A stretch of DNA of 64,000 nt, from contig NC_092572.1 of the NCBI RefSeq assembly GCF_037975245.1, forward strand, positions 19,966,489-20,030,488. Direction: 5' to 3'. The notes beneath the pieces were generated by a model, which had not been told where the DNA came from, did no database searches, and saw only the letters and a list, made by a program, of their open reading frames with translations. Positions 47,741 through 61,100 of the stretch are shown piece after piece (position 1 is the first letter of the stretch; each line of letters starts with the position of its first letter). The DNA comes from Apostichopus japonicus. Its lineage: Eukaryota; Echinodermata; Holothuroidea; Aspidochirotida; Stichopodidae. The position numbers and the translations under genes are program-made.

Positions 47741-50700
47741 AATGGAATTTATTTGTTGTAACTTGAAGCGGTGCGAAAAATGATGTAAAATTAGCATAAA
47801 CACACATATTCCGTGACTTATGACAATTATCATAGGGCGAGGCACCAAGTTTCGCATTGTGAGATAGAAACGAAAGAACTAGAGGTCATAAGGGGTTAAG
47901 TAAATATACGTTTTATTCCTATGCAATCAGTCGTTTTGAACCACTGAATAGATACTTACACTGGTCATTGACTGACACATATCGATACAGATTTGACAAC
48001 TTTATATGACACAGAAACATGGCCTGATTAAGGGTAACCGATGCCGTACGCACAGCCGAAAAATGGTGCCCTTTCGGCCTACACATTACTTAACTGATGA
48101 GCCAATCAGACTCAAAGTGAAAATAAATGTTAGAAAATAAACCTTCTTTAGTTTCTTCCAGGTCTGAACCTTTGTGTCTGAAACGTTGCCTCACTTTAGC
48201 ACAGTGTCAAAGTCCAAGGTTCATACGCACGTTTATAGCGCAGACTATTGACGTTTGCTTTCTTGGTCAAAAAACAAAACAAAACACTTCAGTTCAGTTC
48301 ATCATGCTTAAAAAACAAATATAAATGGGAAGTCAATTCTTTTCTAGGATTTGATGTCCAAACAAACCGTGACTTGAACAGGATCAAAATCAACTTTTCT
48401 GGAACATGCACCCCTACCTACGATGTCCTCTCTCCCTCTCTGTACACATATTATGTTTCCATGAACTAAGTTAGTTGTATTTATTCCAAAGCAACCCATG
48501 ATTACGATCAACCATTTATTCGAAAACAATACTGCGTAACTCGTAATGAGTTGATATAGTACAGGACAATTTATTTCTCAATCAATTATAATTTGAATTA
48601 ACTAATCACATCAATTAGAATCAACAAGATCATTAACAGTGACATGGTTCAACTTTTATATTCTAAAGATAAAGTCACTCGTATCGCACCTATTATACTG
48701 TTTATGGATCCACAGGCAATTGTTCGGCTTAGCGGGAACATCCAACTGTTGCCCCTTTTGAGCCCCCGATGAGCCCCACTTCCCCCACTGATCCTTCTAT
48801 CGGCATAGACCGGCATACAGCCATGTCCCCCATAGCATGTTTTCACGGCAAAGATATGGATTGTTCAAGTTTGTCGAGTGTATGATCCTTTGACATATGC
48901 TTTACACTGTCCGTGTTGCAACAAGGGCAATCAATTCAGTTAGACTTATACTTTTTTGTAACACTTTCTTAACTATAAAATCGCAACAAATAATGTTTTA
49001 GAGTGCTATGTGTAACTATATCTAATCTAATGAACGCACTTCGATATTATGTGTTACAGAAACGACATACAAATATTACGTATTCCGGCAGAAACAGCTT
49101 CCAAGGGTTGTTAACGCCTAAAAGAAAAGGATGGACGATGTTTCGTATGGTATTTTGAATAATAGTATATCTATCTTCTACAAATAATATGGATTATAAA
49201 GGTGAATGGTTCACATGAGTGAATAACAAAGAGTAGGTTCAACTTAAGACGCTAGATAATAAGTAGAACCTTATCTATGAAGACTGGGTCTGGAGTCGAT
49301 GATCTCGATGGTGTAGCGGCGATGATCCCCGATAGACAGCTCTTCCTCAGAAGGCGCGACGAGGAATGGATAAATGATTAAAAGTTCATCCAAGAATAGT
49401 TCTACTTGTTATAACGGGATCCATTTCAATTGGCTGGATGGATGTCAGTATGAAAAAGAAAAGTCCATTCCGTATAAGACTTATTTAGATGAGGCCAGAA
49501 AGTAACGAATTTACTTGAAGATCCTTCAGTCGAAACTTGAACGGATACATAGAACGTAGTAACGTTATGGATATAACTGGTAACGCAATGTTACACAGAA
49601 ACAATAGTGAATCGTGTTATTGGAACGGGGTGAGAGGCGATAGTTCCCCAACAACGGTGTATATACCTCTGAATGGCATCATGACGCGGTAATTGCGTGG
49701 AGGGTTACGATGGCAAAGAGATGACGTCATCAGTAATGTGGCATTATGAATAGTTTAGAGGCAGAGCATGCCCATAGCAACAAACAACAGGCCTGAACAA
49801 CAGGATCAAGCGTCATAGTGTAGCATTCACTGTCCCTTAAAATTAAACGATCGTGAGAAAAAAATGAAGGCAGATTATGCAATGATACTTTAGCCGTATA
49901 CATGCCAATCAAGTTATGTATTCAAATGCAGTTTAGTTTCGCTTAACAACCCAATATGTTACATAAAATCGGTATGTTACAAATGCACAGGACATAAGTC
50001 CATATAGTGTGATAAAATATCAATTTATTTACAGTTTCAATGGATCAAAACTTACATGTAATTGATATTTCGTGACGTACACTATCGTAATATAAATTGT
50101 TTAAAAATCTTCGTACAAGATAAAACGGATTGCAGTCGTGTATTTAAAAATGGTCATGCTATCTAAGGTCTTTTGTGGAATAATCCATGATGTTTACTTC
50201 AAAACTGCTATCCTATGTGTCGTAAGGCTAATTATTCCTAATGTGATATTGATAACACTTTAAACTCACTAATTGGTGACCCTAGCAAGATCACGGGTTA
50301 CAAATCGTGACTCTAAGTTCAATGCAGAATATAAAAAAAAAACAGTTTGCATTCAGTCAGTACAACTATATGGGTTGAAATGTGACAGTGCAAGCAAGTT
50401 GCAAACCAATTCTCTGCATCGTTCTAAATCTATCTTAAATTCAAGTTCCCGGTTGTCTGGGCAGCGTGACGTCACTCGTCACATATACATACAGATGCAG
50501 CGATATCCAGACATGAAACTGCACGCTTTTCAAAGTTGGATTTTCGGTTGGGGATATCACTAATCACTAATCATTTACATCTATGTACATCTATTAGTTA
50601 CCTATCAAGTTAACTAAGGTGTTACAGCTTGGCTGTACCCTACTTTTTTAAGTTATTCATCTTCGTTTTAAAATTATGTATAATTAAGTTTTGTGTCACA

Positions 50701-50842
50701 CAACACTTAATTGAATCATATATTGTGTCATTGAAATGGTTCCTGCAGTGATTTTGGTGAACGGAGTATATGTCCTCCGATTCAAGGTAAAATGTGTTAC
50801 CACCAGATAAAAGTGATCAATGCAACGAAAAATGCAGGAGCT
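47741..50842. other. Gene-free stretch
   Basis: No supported gene, repeat array or mobile-element end. Confidence 0.45.
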
Positions 50843-51844
50843 TTAACTTTCGCTATGTACGGTCATAGCGTGCATGAAGGTAGTCGGTTCTGGTATTTGC
50901 TTACATTTGCATGTAAATATTAAGTTAAAGATTTCTTTAAACTGCGGATGATTAAATCCGTAGATCAGTGGATTAACGCAGCTATTAAAGGTAACTAGAC
51001 CGGCAAACCAAGGAATCACAACGTAACTCTCAGGAATGACGCAAGCTACTGCAAAAGGCATGATGCATACAATGTAAGCACAAACCACTAGAAAGAGATT
51101 TTTGGTAATTTTAACCACCATGATTTGCCGAGAAATCCTTCTTCTCTCATCACCTCTAGATGCCTGATAACTATCCCTGCGTATTTCCCTAAGTATTCCT
51201 TTCTTCTTAAGAAACCGATAAATGAGATAGTAACACGCGATAATGACCACCAAGCAGGGAAACTGTATCAGTATACTACGTAACATTTCATTGTAGAACG
51301 CTTTTGGATGTTCCGAGTCCACCGTACAAGCACTGTAACGATGGGAAAAGCCGAGTGCACCGAAACCTAATGCTGGCGGTAAGGTTGCGACTATAATAAC
51401 ATATAGCCAACCGAGGAAGATCATAACGTATACGTTTCGGGAACAGTAAACTTTATCATAAGTTGATCTCGGACGAGTTATCAAAATTAAACGATTGACT
51501 GCAATCAAAGCCAAATTTACAATGCTAGCTCCTAATGTTATATAAGTTATTGCTCCAATAATCTTACAGAAAAAAGTCTCTGAAAGGTAAAAATTAACGC
51601 TAAACAACGCAACTGGATGAAATATAATAAACACGCAAGAAATGAGATCGGATATGGCTAGGTTGACCACAAACGCGTTGGTGGTAGTTTGAAGTTTTCG
51701 TGAGGCGCAAACAGCAAAGACAACGAGAAGATTGCCAGGTATTCCTATGGCACTTATCACAGCAATGCAGACAGCCAGAACGGATCGTTGGACAGGGTCA
51801 TCAAAGCGATAGGGTGGATTTTCTGTGCTGTCACCATATTCCAT
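50843..51844 (-). CDS. Class A (rhodopsin-like) GPCR, single coding exon
   Basis: 333 residues, seven hydrophobic segments. Landmarks: GN in TM1 (N38), NLAISDL in TM2 (D66), C93 before TM3, NRL at 117-119 in place of DRY, W146 in TM4, C173 in the second extracellular loop, P263 in TM6 with Ile instead of the usual Trp before it, and NPLIY (291-295) in TM7. A Cys-rich tail (CKC near 312) may be palmitoylated. The NR- motif with the following ITRP...YDKVYC block recalls melatonin-receptor-like orphan receptors; ligand unknown. An acceptor TGTTTTACAG lies six bases before the ATG, so a 5' untranslated exon is probably spliced on. An upstream paralogous fragment at 52229-52428 suggests a local receptor cluster. 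Confidence 0.9.
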   Translation of the reverse strand: MEYGDSTENPPYRFDDPVQRSVLAVCIAVISAIGIPGNLLVVFAVCASRKLQTTTNAFVVNLAISDLISCVFIIFHPVALFSVNFYLSETFFCKIIGAITYITLGASIVNLALIAVNRLILITRPRSTYDKVYCSRNVYVMIFLGWLYVIIVATLPPALGFGALGFSHRYSACTVDSEHPKAFYNEMLRSILIQFPCLVVIIACYYLIYRFLKKKGILREIRRDSYQASRGDERRRISRQIMVVKITKNLFLVVCAYIVCIMPFAVACVIPESYVVIPWFAGLVTFNSCVNPLIYGFNHPQFKEIFNLIFTCKCKQIPEPTTFMHAMTVHSES

Positions 51845-51903
51845 TTTAACCTGTAAAACAGGAAGGTAAAATATTAAATATAATCCGTACTAAGGTTCCA
51901 TGT

Positions 51904-52222
51904 ACCGGTGCTGTGGCCGAGTGGATAAAGGCGGTGGCATTTGAAGCAATGAATGAGGCTTAGCAATCGAGAGGTTCCGGGCTCGATACCCGACCGGTAA
52001 GGTGGCTTTTTCATTCAAGAGCAAATTACGGTTTTTCCCCATCTGTAATGACTGTCTAAGTCGAATGAGTTCCAAATTTGAGTTAAAATGTTGAATTGGA
52101 AGTCAGCGGAAGTCAGCGGATGTCTAAGGTGTAATCCATAAGCCCTTGCGGATTTCTCCTACATTTGTGGTCGCTTTAGCGTCGTAAATTTAACTGGTGA
52201 TTATTATTAGATTATTAATCTA
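51904..52222 (+). mobile_element. tRNA-Ser-like SINE, full length
   Basis: Head GTGCTGTGGCCGAGTGGAT with box B GGGCTCGATACCC, body with AATCCATAAGCCCTTGCGGA and GTGGTCGCTTTAGCGTCGTA, and a short ATT-repeat tail. Same family as the split copy at 13093-14436. Confidence 0.82.
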
Positions 52223-52228
52223 AATTTT

Positions 52229-52428
52229 CGAGAAAACGACAAGAGGATTGTCAGGTATTTATATGACACTTATGAAAACAGTACAAACAGCAACTATAGT
52301 CCGTTGAACCAGGAAGTTGTAATGGAACTATAACAACTCCCTGGTTGAACAGGATCAGCAAATCGATAAGGTGGCTCATTAGCTGTCTTGGTAATGTCTT
52401 GTAATGATACCGTATGATTCCATTTTAA
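52229..52428 (-). pseudogene. GPCR pseudogene fragment (N-terminus and TM1)
   Basis: The minus strand reads EPPYRFADPVQ, then after an insertion RTIVAVCTVFISVI, a stop, and IPDNPLVVFS. This aligns with residues 9-44 of the intact GPCR next door (NPPYRFDDPVQ, RSVLAVCIAVISAI, IPGNLLVVFA). An ATG with similar context lies at its start but is out of frame. It ends where the SINE begins. It is a decayed, truncated tandem duplicate. Confidence 0.85.
52304..52350. mobile_element. Tiny foldback insertion with TTGAAC duplication
   Basis: Inside the GPCR pseudogene, arms AACCAGGAAGTTGT (52307-52320) and ACAACTCCCTGGTT (52333-52346) are inverted repeats with one mismatch. TTGAAC flanks the insert on both sides (52304-52309 and 52345-52350). 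The intact GPCR lacks it. Confidence 0.6.
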
Positions 52429-53639
52429 ACTGAAATACATAAAAGTGAAATACTGAAGTATGTACTTGGTATAAAACTCAATTTTGTCCTGTAATTATTG
52501 TGTTATGTGCTACCATTTGTTAACCCTATAGAAAACCTACATTTACGTTAAGCATTATCCATGACCTTTGCTGTATATACTAAAGAACATATGCAGACAT
52601 TTCGTTGTAGTTCGAGCTAATCATACTTCATATTTAGCTTAGGTACGAAGTCCATGTAATTGGCCACCGTTTATGGGTTTATAGACCCCCCCCCCCTCCT
52701 AAATAACTGATTTGTCGTAACACTGTCCGTTGATTCTGAAACAGCCACGGAAGACATGCAGCCGGAACAACTGAATGCACTGTGTAACTCGACCCTTATA
52801 GAAACACGCTATTTAGGGCAAGTGACGATCGATGACAAGATCAACCGCTGATGAATATGTCAAAACTGAAATTTGTTCGAAATTAAAATTAATGCAAATA
52901 TGGTGAATAAATTGAAGACAATATCTAGTGGAATTCTTAACGACTTGCATTCCCTGATAGCAAAATACAGTTGTATGTCTAAGTAACTCTGCAGCCCATT
53001 TCTTGCAGCAAATATCTTTCTTTTTTTAAGGGGGGTTGTGAGGGGGACAGTGGTGTTTTTGAGTAACAAACAGATCATACTTTGCAGTAGGCCACAATTC
53101 TCTAAGTTCCTTACTTCAGATGACGTGGCTAAAAGTATCATCATATATTAGAAGTTTAGTAATACTGGCATAAATCGTAGTCTTATCACGCGTTCTTATC
53201 TCGATTTGAAATGACAATTTTCTTTTATTGATTAAAAACATTTACGTATTCGATGTTTAATAGAACGTGCCAGGGAGTGCGATGTACACTACTTACCGCA
53301 GGTATCTTGCAATGGTAGCTAATGTCTCTGGCGCGGAAATCGATCTGCAACGCGTAAAGTAGATTGATTTGCTTTCCCTTTTTCTTCTTTTATTGACGGA
53401 TTTATGAATCTCAGATCACGTTTCCGTAGTGTTTGCTATTGAAACATTCAAGTATGAAACGAATTTATCTGTGGACTCCTCATTCACTAGTCAACGACGA
53501 CAACACGTTTGATAACTGTTAGCTGCACATAGTATTGTAGGACTGTTTGTGTACATATTGAGACTGAGAAGTGTTGGTGGAGTTAGGGCAATATATACGA
53601 CACAATTTGTATCAATAAAATGCGGTTATAAAGTTTACT
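52429..53639. other. Gene-free stretch
   Basis: No supported feature apart from a C-run near 52687. Confidence 0.45.
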
Positions 53640-54660
53640 TAATAGCTTTTATTTATTTACCTCCTCTTAGGTTTAGCAATATGCCCAGATACGTATTTAC
53701 CTAAACTAGTTTGGATTGTAAAAATATATACATGTAAGCATGTATGCATATATTGGATATGTACGTCTGTATATACATGTATAGATCTGTTTTGTATAGA
53801 CTGTAAGGGAAGCAGGGTAGATGCAGGTAAACCGATCAGTAAAGCATAACAATAGTCTAGATGAGATATTACGAGACCCACGACCAAGTATTTACAACTT
53901 TCACAATTAAGGAACTTACGAATCTGTCTCAGAAATATGTTTTTTTTTTTTCAGAGACAAGTTAGTGTCAAGCTTAATCCCCAATAGTTTAAGTCAACAA
54001 CGTCAACATTACTATCACCCACCAAAATAGAACTTGTGTCAGTCTTGTTGTTATAGAACTGTGAATGAAACACAATGACTTCCGTTTTGTTGTCATTCAT
54101 CTGTAGTTTATTCTCAATCATCCAGGTTTTCACACTGGATTATGTGTGTTGTAGAAGAGAGACAGTATCCTGCTCTTCTGCAGTGTTGCTAGATCTAAAA
54201 TCAATGTAGAACGAGTGATCCTCTACAAAGTCAATGATATCAACCTGTTGTCGACAAGAGCTCACAGAAAAAAATCGACTCCGCCAACGTGCTGGCATAA
54301 CAATTAAGTAGAACCGTACCTGCTACAGATCCATGTGGGACTGAAAATGGCAAATCAATAAGCTTTGAAACATCATTGTTAACTGAGATAACGCAATCTC
54401 TAGGATAAAGGTATGATTTTAGCCAATTAAACCCCATGTCAGTTGCACCAAATTTGTTTTTTTAGCAGATTAATTAGTATTCCGTGGTCGACAGTGTCGA
54501 GAGCAGCAGATAAATCTACAGCTACCAACAGTGTAGCATGCTTACGATCCATATTTATAAGAATATCATTTGTCAGCTTCACCAATGCCGTCTCAGTATT
54601 GTGAAATTATCTATATGCATTCTGATAAGGCGGGAGTAAGGTAGATCAGGTGCTAAGGTT
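53640..54660 (-). pseudogene. Decayed LINE reverse transcriptase
   Basis: Minus-strand frames in order give TALVKLTNDILINMDRKHAT, AVDLSAALDTVDHGILINLL, LPFSVPHGSVAGTVLLNCYA, MKTWMIENKLQMNDNKTEV and VISHLDYCYALLIGLP. This is the jockey/CR1-type reverse-transcriptase order, including the DLSAAFDTVDH and VPQGSxxGPxLF blocks. Stops and frame changes separate them; the YxDD region is degenerate. Confidence 0.85.
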
Positions 54661-55104
54661 GTGAGGAGACAGGTAAGCGAGGAACGAAGTAAATTGATGA
54701 ACAATGTTAGTATTTCAACAACTGAACCGATAAAAAAAACCAGACACAGTGCACCATATGCACTAATGAACAACTGGGACTCCTGTAAAATGGTTACCGT
54801 GGTGTTTCTTTCAATCGTCAACTGTACTGTACCAGGGGCCGCCGTCGGTACTTTCCGCCATAGAAAATGCTATTTGCGCCATGTTATCACCAAATTGTAC
54901 ACGTGTGTACCTAGTTCCATTCTCACATGGTTGATTTTGAATGGCAAAAGCAAAAAAAATCATGGTTGAGCGCCTGGGGAACTGCCCCCCGAGGCCCTGC
55001 CCATGCCCTCTTTTCGTCCCGTAGGACATGGCGAGGAGTTAGTTCCACTGTTACCTTATAAATAGGTTACACATCGGGTGTTCCTAACAGTTTGAAAACA
55101 GCAC
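54661..55104. other. Gene-free sequence before the satellite
   Basis: No recognised feature. Confidence 0.4.
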
Positions 55105-58100
55105 TCGGTAGTAGCAGATCAGGAAGGCAGACAATGACACAAGCAGATAATCCAGACAATCAGAGACACATGCAATCAGAGACGCAGACAATCAGAGACG
55201 CAGACAATCAGAGTCGTAGACAATCAAAGACGCAGATATTCAGACAATCAGACAGACAATAAGACAATCAGACACGCAGACCAGCAGAGACGCAGACAAT
55301 CAGACAATAAGACAATCATACAATCAGACACACAGACAATCAAACAATCAGACAATCAAAAACGCAGATAATTAGAGACGCAGACAATCAGAGAGGCAGA
55401 CAATCAGACACGCAGACAATCAGAGACGCAGACAATCAGAGAGACAGACAATCAGACACGCAGACAATCAGAGACGCAGAAAATCAGACAATCAGACAAA
55501 ATAACAATCAAGACGAAGACTTTCAGACAATCAGACAGACAATCAGACAATCAGAGATAATCAGAGATAATCAAAGACAAAGACAATCAGAGACAAAGAC
55601 AATCAGGGACTCAGACAATCAAAAACGCAAACATTCAGACGATCAAACAATAAGACAGACAATCAGAGATGCAGACAATCAGACACGCAGACAATCAGAC
55701 AATAATACAGGCAATCAGAAATGCAGACAATCAGACACGCAGACAGTCAGAGAGGCAGACAATCATACAATCAGACAACCAGACCATAAGACAATCAAAC
55801 AATCAGACAACCAGACCATTAGACAATCAAACAATCAGACAATCAAACATTCAGACACGCAGCCATCCATACTCGCAGACAATCAGGTGTGCAGCCAATA
55901 AGGCAATCAGACATGGAGCCAGTCAGAGAATCAGACACGAAAGCAAGCAGACACGCAGACAATCAGGCACGCTGACGATCAGACACGCAGACAGTCAGAC
56001 ACGCAGACAATCAGACAATAATACAGGCAATCAGAAATGCAGACAATCGGACACGCAGACAGTCAGAGAGGCAGACAATCATACAATCAGACAACCAGAC
56101 CATAAGACAATCAAACAATCAGTCAACCAGACCATAAGACAATCAAACAATCAGACAATCAAACATTCAGACACGCAGCCATCCATACTCGCAGACAATC
56201 AGGTGTGCAATCAGTAAGACAATCAGACATGGAGCCAGTCAGAGAATCAGACACGAAAGCAAGCAGGCACGCAGACAATCAGGCACGCTGACGATCAGAC
56301 ACGCAGACAGTCAGACACGCAGACAGTCAAACAATCGTATACGCAGTCGGTCAAAAACCAGATGCGCATGCAATGAGACACGCAGATAATCAAACAATCA
56401 TACAATAAATACTGAGACAATCAGACAATAATAGACGTAAACAATCAGACACGCAGACAGTCAGACACGCAGACAGTCAAACAATCGTATACGCAGTCGG
56501 TCAAAAAACCAGATGCGCATGCAATGAGACACGCAGACAATCAAACAATCATACAATAAATACTGAGACAATCAGACAATAATAGACGTAAACAATCAGA
56601 CACGCAGCCATTCATACACGGAGACAATCAGGTACGCAGTCAGTCAGATATGCAGTCAGTCAGACAATAAGCACGCAGACAATCAGGCACGCAGAAAATC
56701 AGACACGCATTCAGTCAAGCAATCATATACGCAATCGGCCAAACCATCAGAAGCGCAGACAATCAGACAAGCAGCCAATCAGACAAGCAGACAATCAGAC
56801 ATGCGGATAATCAGCAATGCAGACATTCAGAAACACAGACAAGCTAAAGATCATTCAATAAAAAGCGCAAACAGACAATCAGACAATCACACACGCGTTC
56901 TGTCAAACAATCAGACAATCAGAGGCGCCGACAATAAGACAGTCAGAGACCCAGACAACCAGGAGTGAGACAATCAGAGACGCACACAATCAGACAACCA
57001 GACCATAAGACAATCAAACAATCATACAATCAGACAGTCACATAATCAGACAATCAGACAATCAAACATTCAGACACGCAGACATCCATACACGCAGACA
57101 ATTAGGCACGCAACCAGTAAGACAACCAGACACGGAGCCAGTCAGAGAATCAGATACGCAAACAAGCAGACATGCAGACAACCAGAGACGCAGACAGTCA
57201 GACACGCAGACAGTCAAACAATCATACACGCAGTCGGTCAAACAATCAGGAGCACATGCCATGAGACACGCAGACAATCAAACGATCATATAATAAATAC
57301 GGAGACAATCAGGCAATGACAGACTCGTACAATCAGACACGCACACAATCAGGTACGCAGCCAGTCAGATATGCAGCCAGTCAGATACGCAGCCAGTCAG
57401 AAATGAGGCACGCAGACAATCAGATAATCAGGCACGCAGACAATCATACACGCCGTCAGTCAAAAAATCATACACGCAATCGGTCAAACCATCAGAAGCG
57501 CAGTCAAGCAGATAATTATACAAGCGCAAAATCAGCGAAACAGACAATCAGACAATCAAAGACACAGACAATCAGACAATCAGACAATCAGCGATACAGA
57601 CAATCAGACAATCAGCGATACAGACAATCAGAGATACAGACAATCAGACAATCAGCGATACAGACAATCAGACAATCAGCGATACAGACAATCAGACAAT
57701 CAGCGATACAGACAATCAGACAATCAGCGATACAGACAATCAGAGATACAGACAATCAGACAATCAGCGATACAGACAATCAGACAATCAGCGATACAGA
57801 CAATCAGACAATCAGCGATACAGACAATCAGAGATACAGACAATCAGAGATACAGACAATCAGACAATCAGCGATACAGACAATCAGACAATCAGCGATA
57901 CAGACAATCAGACAATCAGCGATACAGACAATCAGACAATCAGCGATACAGACAATCAGCGATACAGACAATCAGACAATCAGCGATACAGACAATCAGC
58001 GATACAGACAATCAGACAATCAGCGATACAGACAATCAGACAATCAGCGATACAGACAATCAGACAATCAGCGATACAGACAATCAGACAATCAGCGATA

Positions 58101-61100
58101 CAGACAATCAGACAATCAGCGATACAGACAATCAGACAATCAGCGATACAGACAATCAGACAATCAGACAATCAGACAATCAGACAATCAGACAATCAGA
58201 CAATCAGACAATCAGACAATCAGACAATCAGACAATCAGACAATCAGACAATCAGACAATCAGACAATCAGACAATCAGACAATCAGACAATCAGACAAT
58301 CAGACAATCAGACAATCAGACAATCAGACAATCAGACAATCAGACAATCAGACAATCAGACAATCAGACAATCAGACAATCAGACAATCAGACAATCAGA
58401 CAATCAGACAATCAGACAATCAGACAAACAGACAAACAGACAAACAGACAAACAGACAAACAGACAAACAGACAAACAGACAAACAGACAATCAGACAAT
58501 CAGACAATCAGACAACCAGAAAATCAGACAACCAGACAATCAGACAATCAGACAATCAGACAAGCACACAATCAGACAATCAGACAAGCACACAATCAGA
58601 CAAGCACACAAGCACACAATCAGACACGCACACAATCAGACAAGCACAATCAGACAATCAGACAAGCACACAATCGGACACGCACACAATCAGACAATCA
58701 AACACGCACACAATGAGACAATCAGACAATCAGACAATCAGACACGCACACAATCAGACAACCAGACAATCAGACAAGCACATAATCAGACACGCACACA
58801 GTCAGACAAGCACACAATAACACACACACACAATCAGACAATCAGACGATCAGACAAGCATACAATCAGACACGCACACAGTCAGACAATCAGACACGCA
58901 CACAATCAGACAATCAGACGATCAGACACGCAGACAATCAGACAAGCACACAATCAGACAAGCACCCAATCAGACAAGCACACAATCAGACAATCAGACA
59001 AGCACATAATCAGACACGCACACAATCAGACAAGCACACAATCAGACACGCACACAATCAGACAAGCACACAATCAGACAATCAGACACTCACACAATCA
59101 GACAATCAGACGTCACACAATCAGACAATCAGACACGCACATAATCAGACAATCAGACACGCAGCCATCCATACACGCAGACAATAAGGCACGCAGCCAG
59201 TAAGACAACCAGACATGGAGCCAGTACGAGAATCAGACAAGCACACAATCAGACAAGCACACAATCAGACAAGCACACAATCAGACAATCAGACAAGCAC
59301 ACAATCGGACACGCACACAATCAGACAATCAGACACGCACACAATCAGACAATCACACAATCAGACAATCAGACACGCACACAATCAGACAACCAGACAA
59401 TCAGACAAGCACATAATCGGACACGCACACAGTCAGACAACCAGACAATCAGACAAGCACATAATCGGACACGCACACAGTCAGACAAGCACACAATAAG
59501 ACACGCACACAATCAGACAATCAGACGATCAGACAATCAGACACGCACACAGTCAGACAATCAGACACGCACACAATCAGACAATCAGACAATCAGACAC
59601 GCAGACAATCAGACAAGCACACAATCAGACAAGCACCCAATCAGACAAGCACACAATCAGACAATCAGACAAGCACATAATCAGACACGCACACAATCAG
59701 ACAAGCACACAATCAGACAATCAGACAAGCAGACAAGCACACAATCAGACAATCAGACAAGCACACAATCAGACAATCAGACACTCACACAATCAGACAA
59801 TCAGACGTCACACAATCAGACAATCAGACACGCAGACAATCAGGCACGCAGCCAGTAAGACAACCAGACATGGAGCCAGTACGAGAATCAGATACGCAAA
59901 CAAGCAGACATGCAGACAACCAGGCACGCTGACGGTCAGACACGCAGACAGTCAGACACACAGACAGTCAAACAAGCATACACGCAGTCGGTCAAACAAT
60001 CAGGAGCACATGCAATGAGACACGCAGACAATCAAACATTCATACAATAAATACGCAGACAATCAGGCAATAAGACACTCAAACAATCAGACAAACACAC
60101 AATCAGGCACGCAGCCAGTCAGATATGCAGCCGAACAGACAATAAGGCAAGCAGACCATCACTCACGCACACAATCAGGCACGCACACAATCAGACACGA
60201 CGACAGTCAAACAATCATACACGCAATCGGTCAAACCATGCAGACAATGCAGACAATCAGACAAGCAGCCAATCAGACAAGCAGACAATTGGAGATGCAG
60301 ACAATTAGAGACAAAGACAATCAGACACGCACACAATCAGACAATCAGACAAGCACACAATCAGACAAGCACACAATCAGACACGCACACAATCAGACAC
60401 GCACACAATCAGACACACAGACACGCACACAATCAGACAATCAGACACGCACACAATCACACAATCAGACAAGCACATAATCAGACACGCACACAATCAG
60501 ACAAGCACACAATCAGACACGCACACAATCAGACAATCAGACAAGCACACAATCAGACAATCAGACAATCAGACACGCACACAATCAGACAATCAGACAC
60601 GCACACAATCAGACAATCAGACAAGCACACAATCAGACAATCAGACAAGCACACAATCAGACACGCACATAATCAGACACGCACACAATCAGACAAGCAC
60701 ACAATCAGGCAAGCACACAATCAGACACGCACACAATCAGACAATCAGACACGCAGACATCCATACACGCAGACAATCAGGCACGCAGACAATCAGGCAC
60801 GCAGCCAGTAAGACAACCAGACATGGAGCCAGTACGAGAATCAGATACGCAAACAAGCAGACATGCAGACAACCAGGCACGCTGACGGTCAGACACGCAG
60901 ACAGTCAAACAAGCATACACGCAGTCGGTCAAACAATCAGGAGCACATGCAATGAGACACGCAGACAATCAAACATTCATACAATAAATACGCAGACAAT
61001 CAGGCAATGACAGACACTCAAACAATCAGACACACACATAATCAGGCACGCAGCCAGTCAGATATGCAGCCAAACAGACAATAAGGCAAGCAGACCATCA

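Noticed and set aside
51904-51999. tRNA-Ser gene
   Set aside because: Followed by a SINE body and ATT tail shared with another copy; it is a SINE head.
57316-58716. 466-codon open frame rich in NQTIRQSD repeats
   Set aside because: It is a read-through of the 8-bp satellite, whose plus strand has no stops; similar frames at 55669, 59215, 60238, 61185 and 62058 have the same cause.
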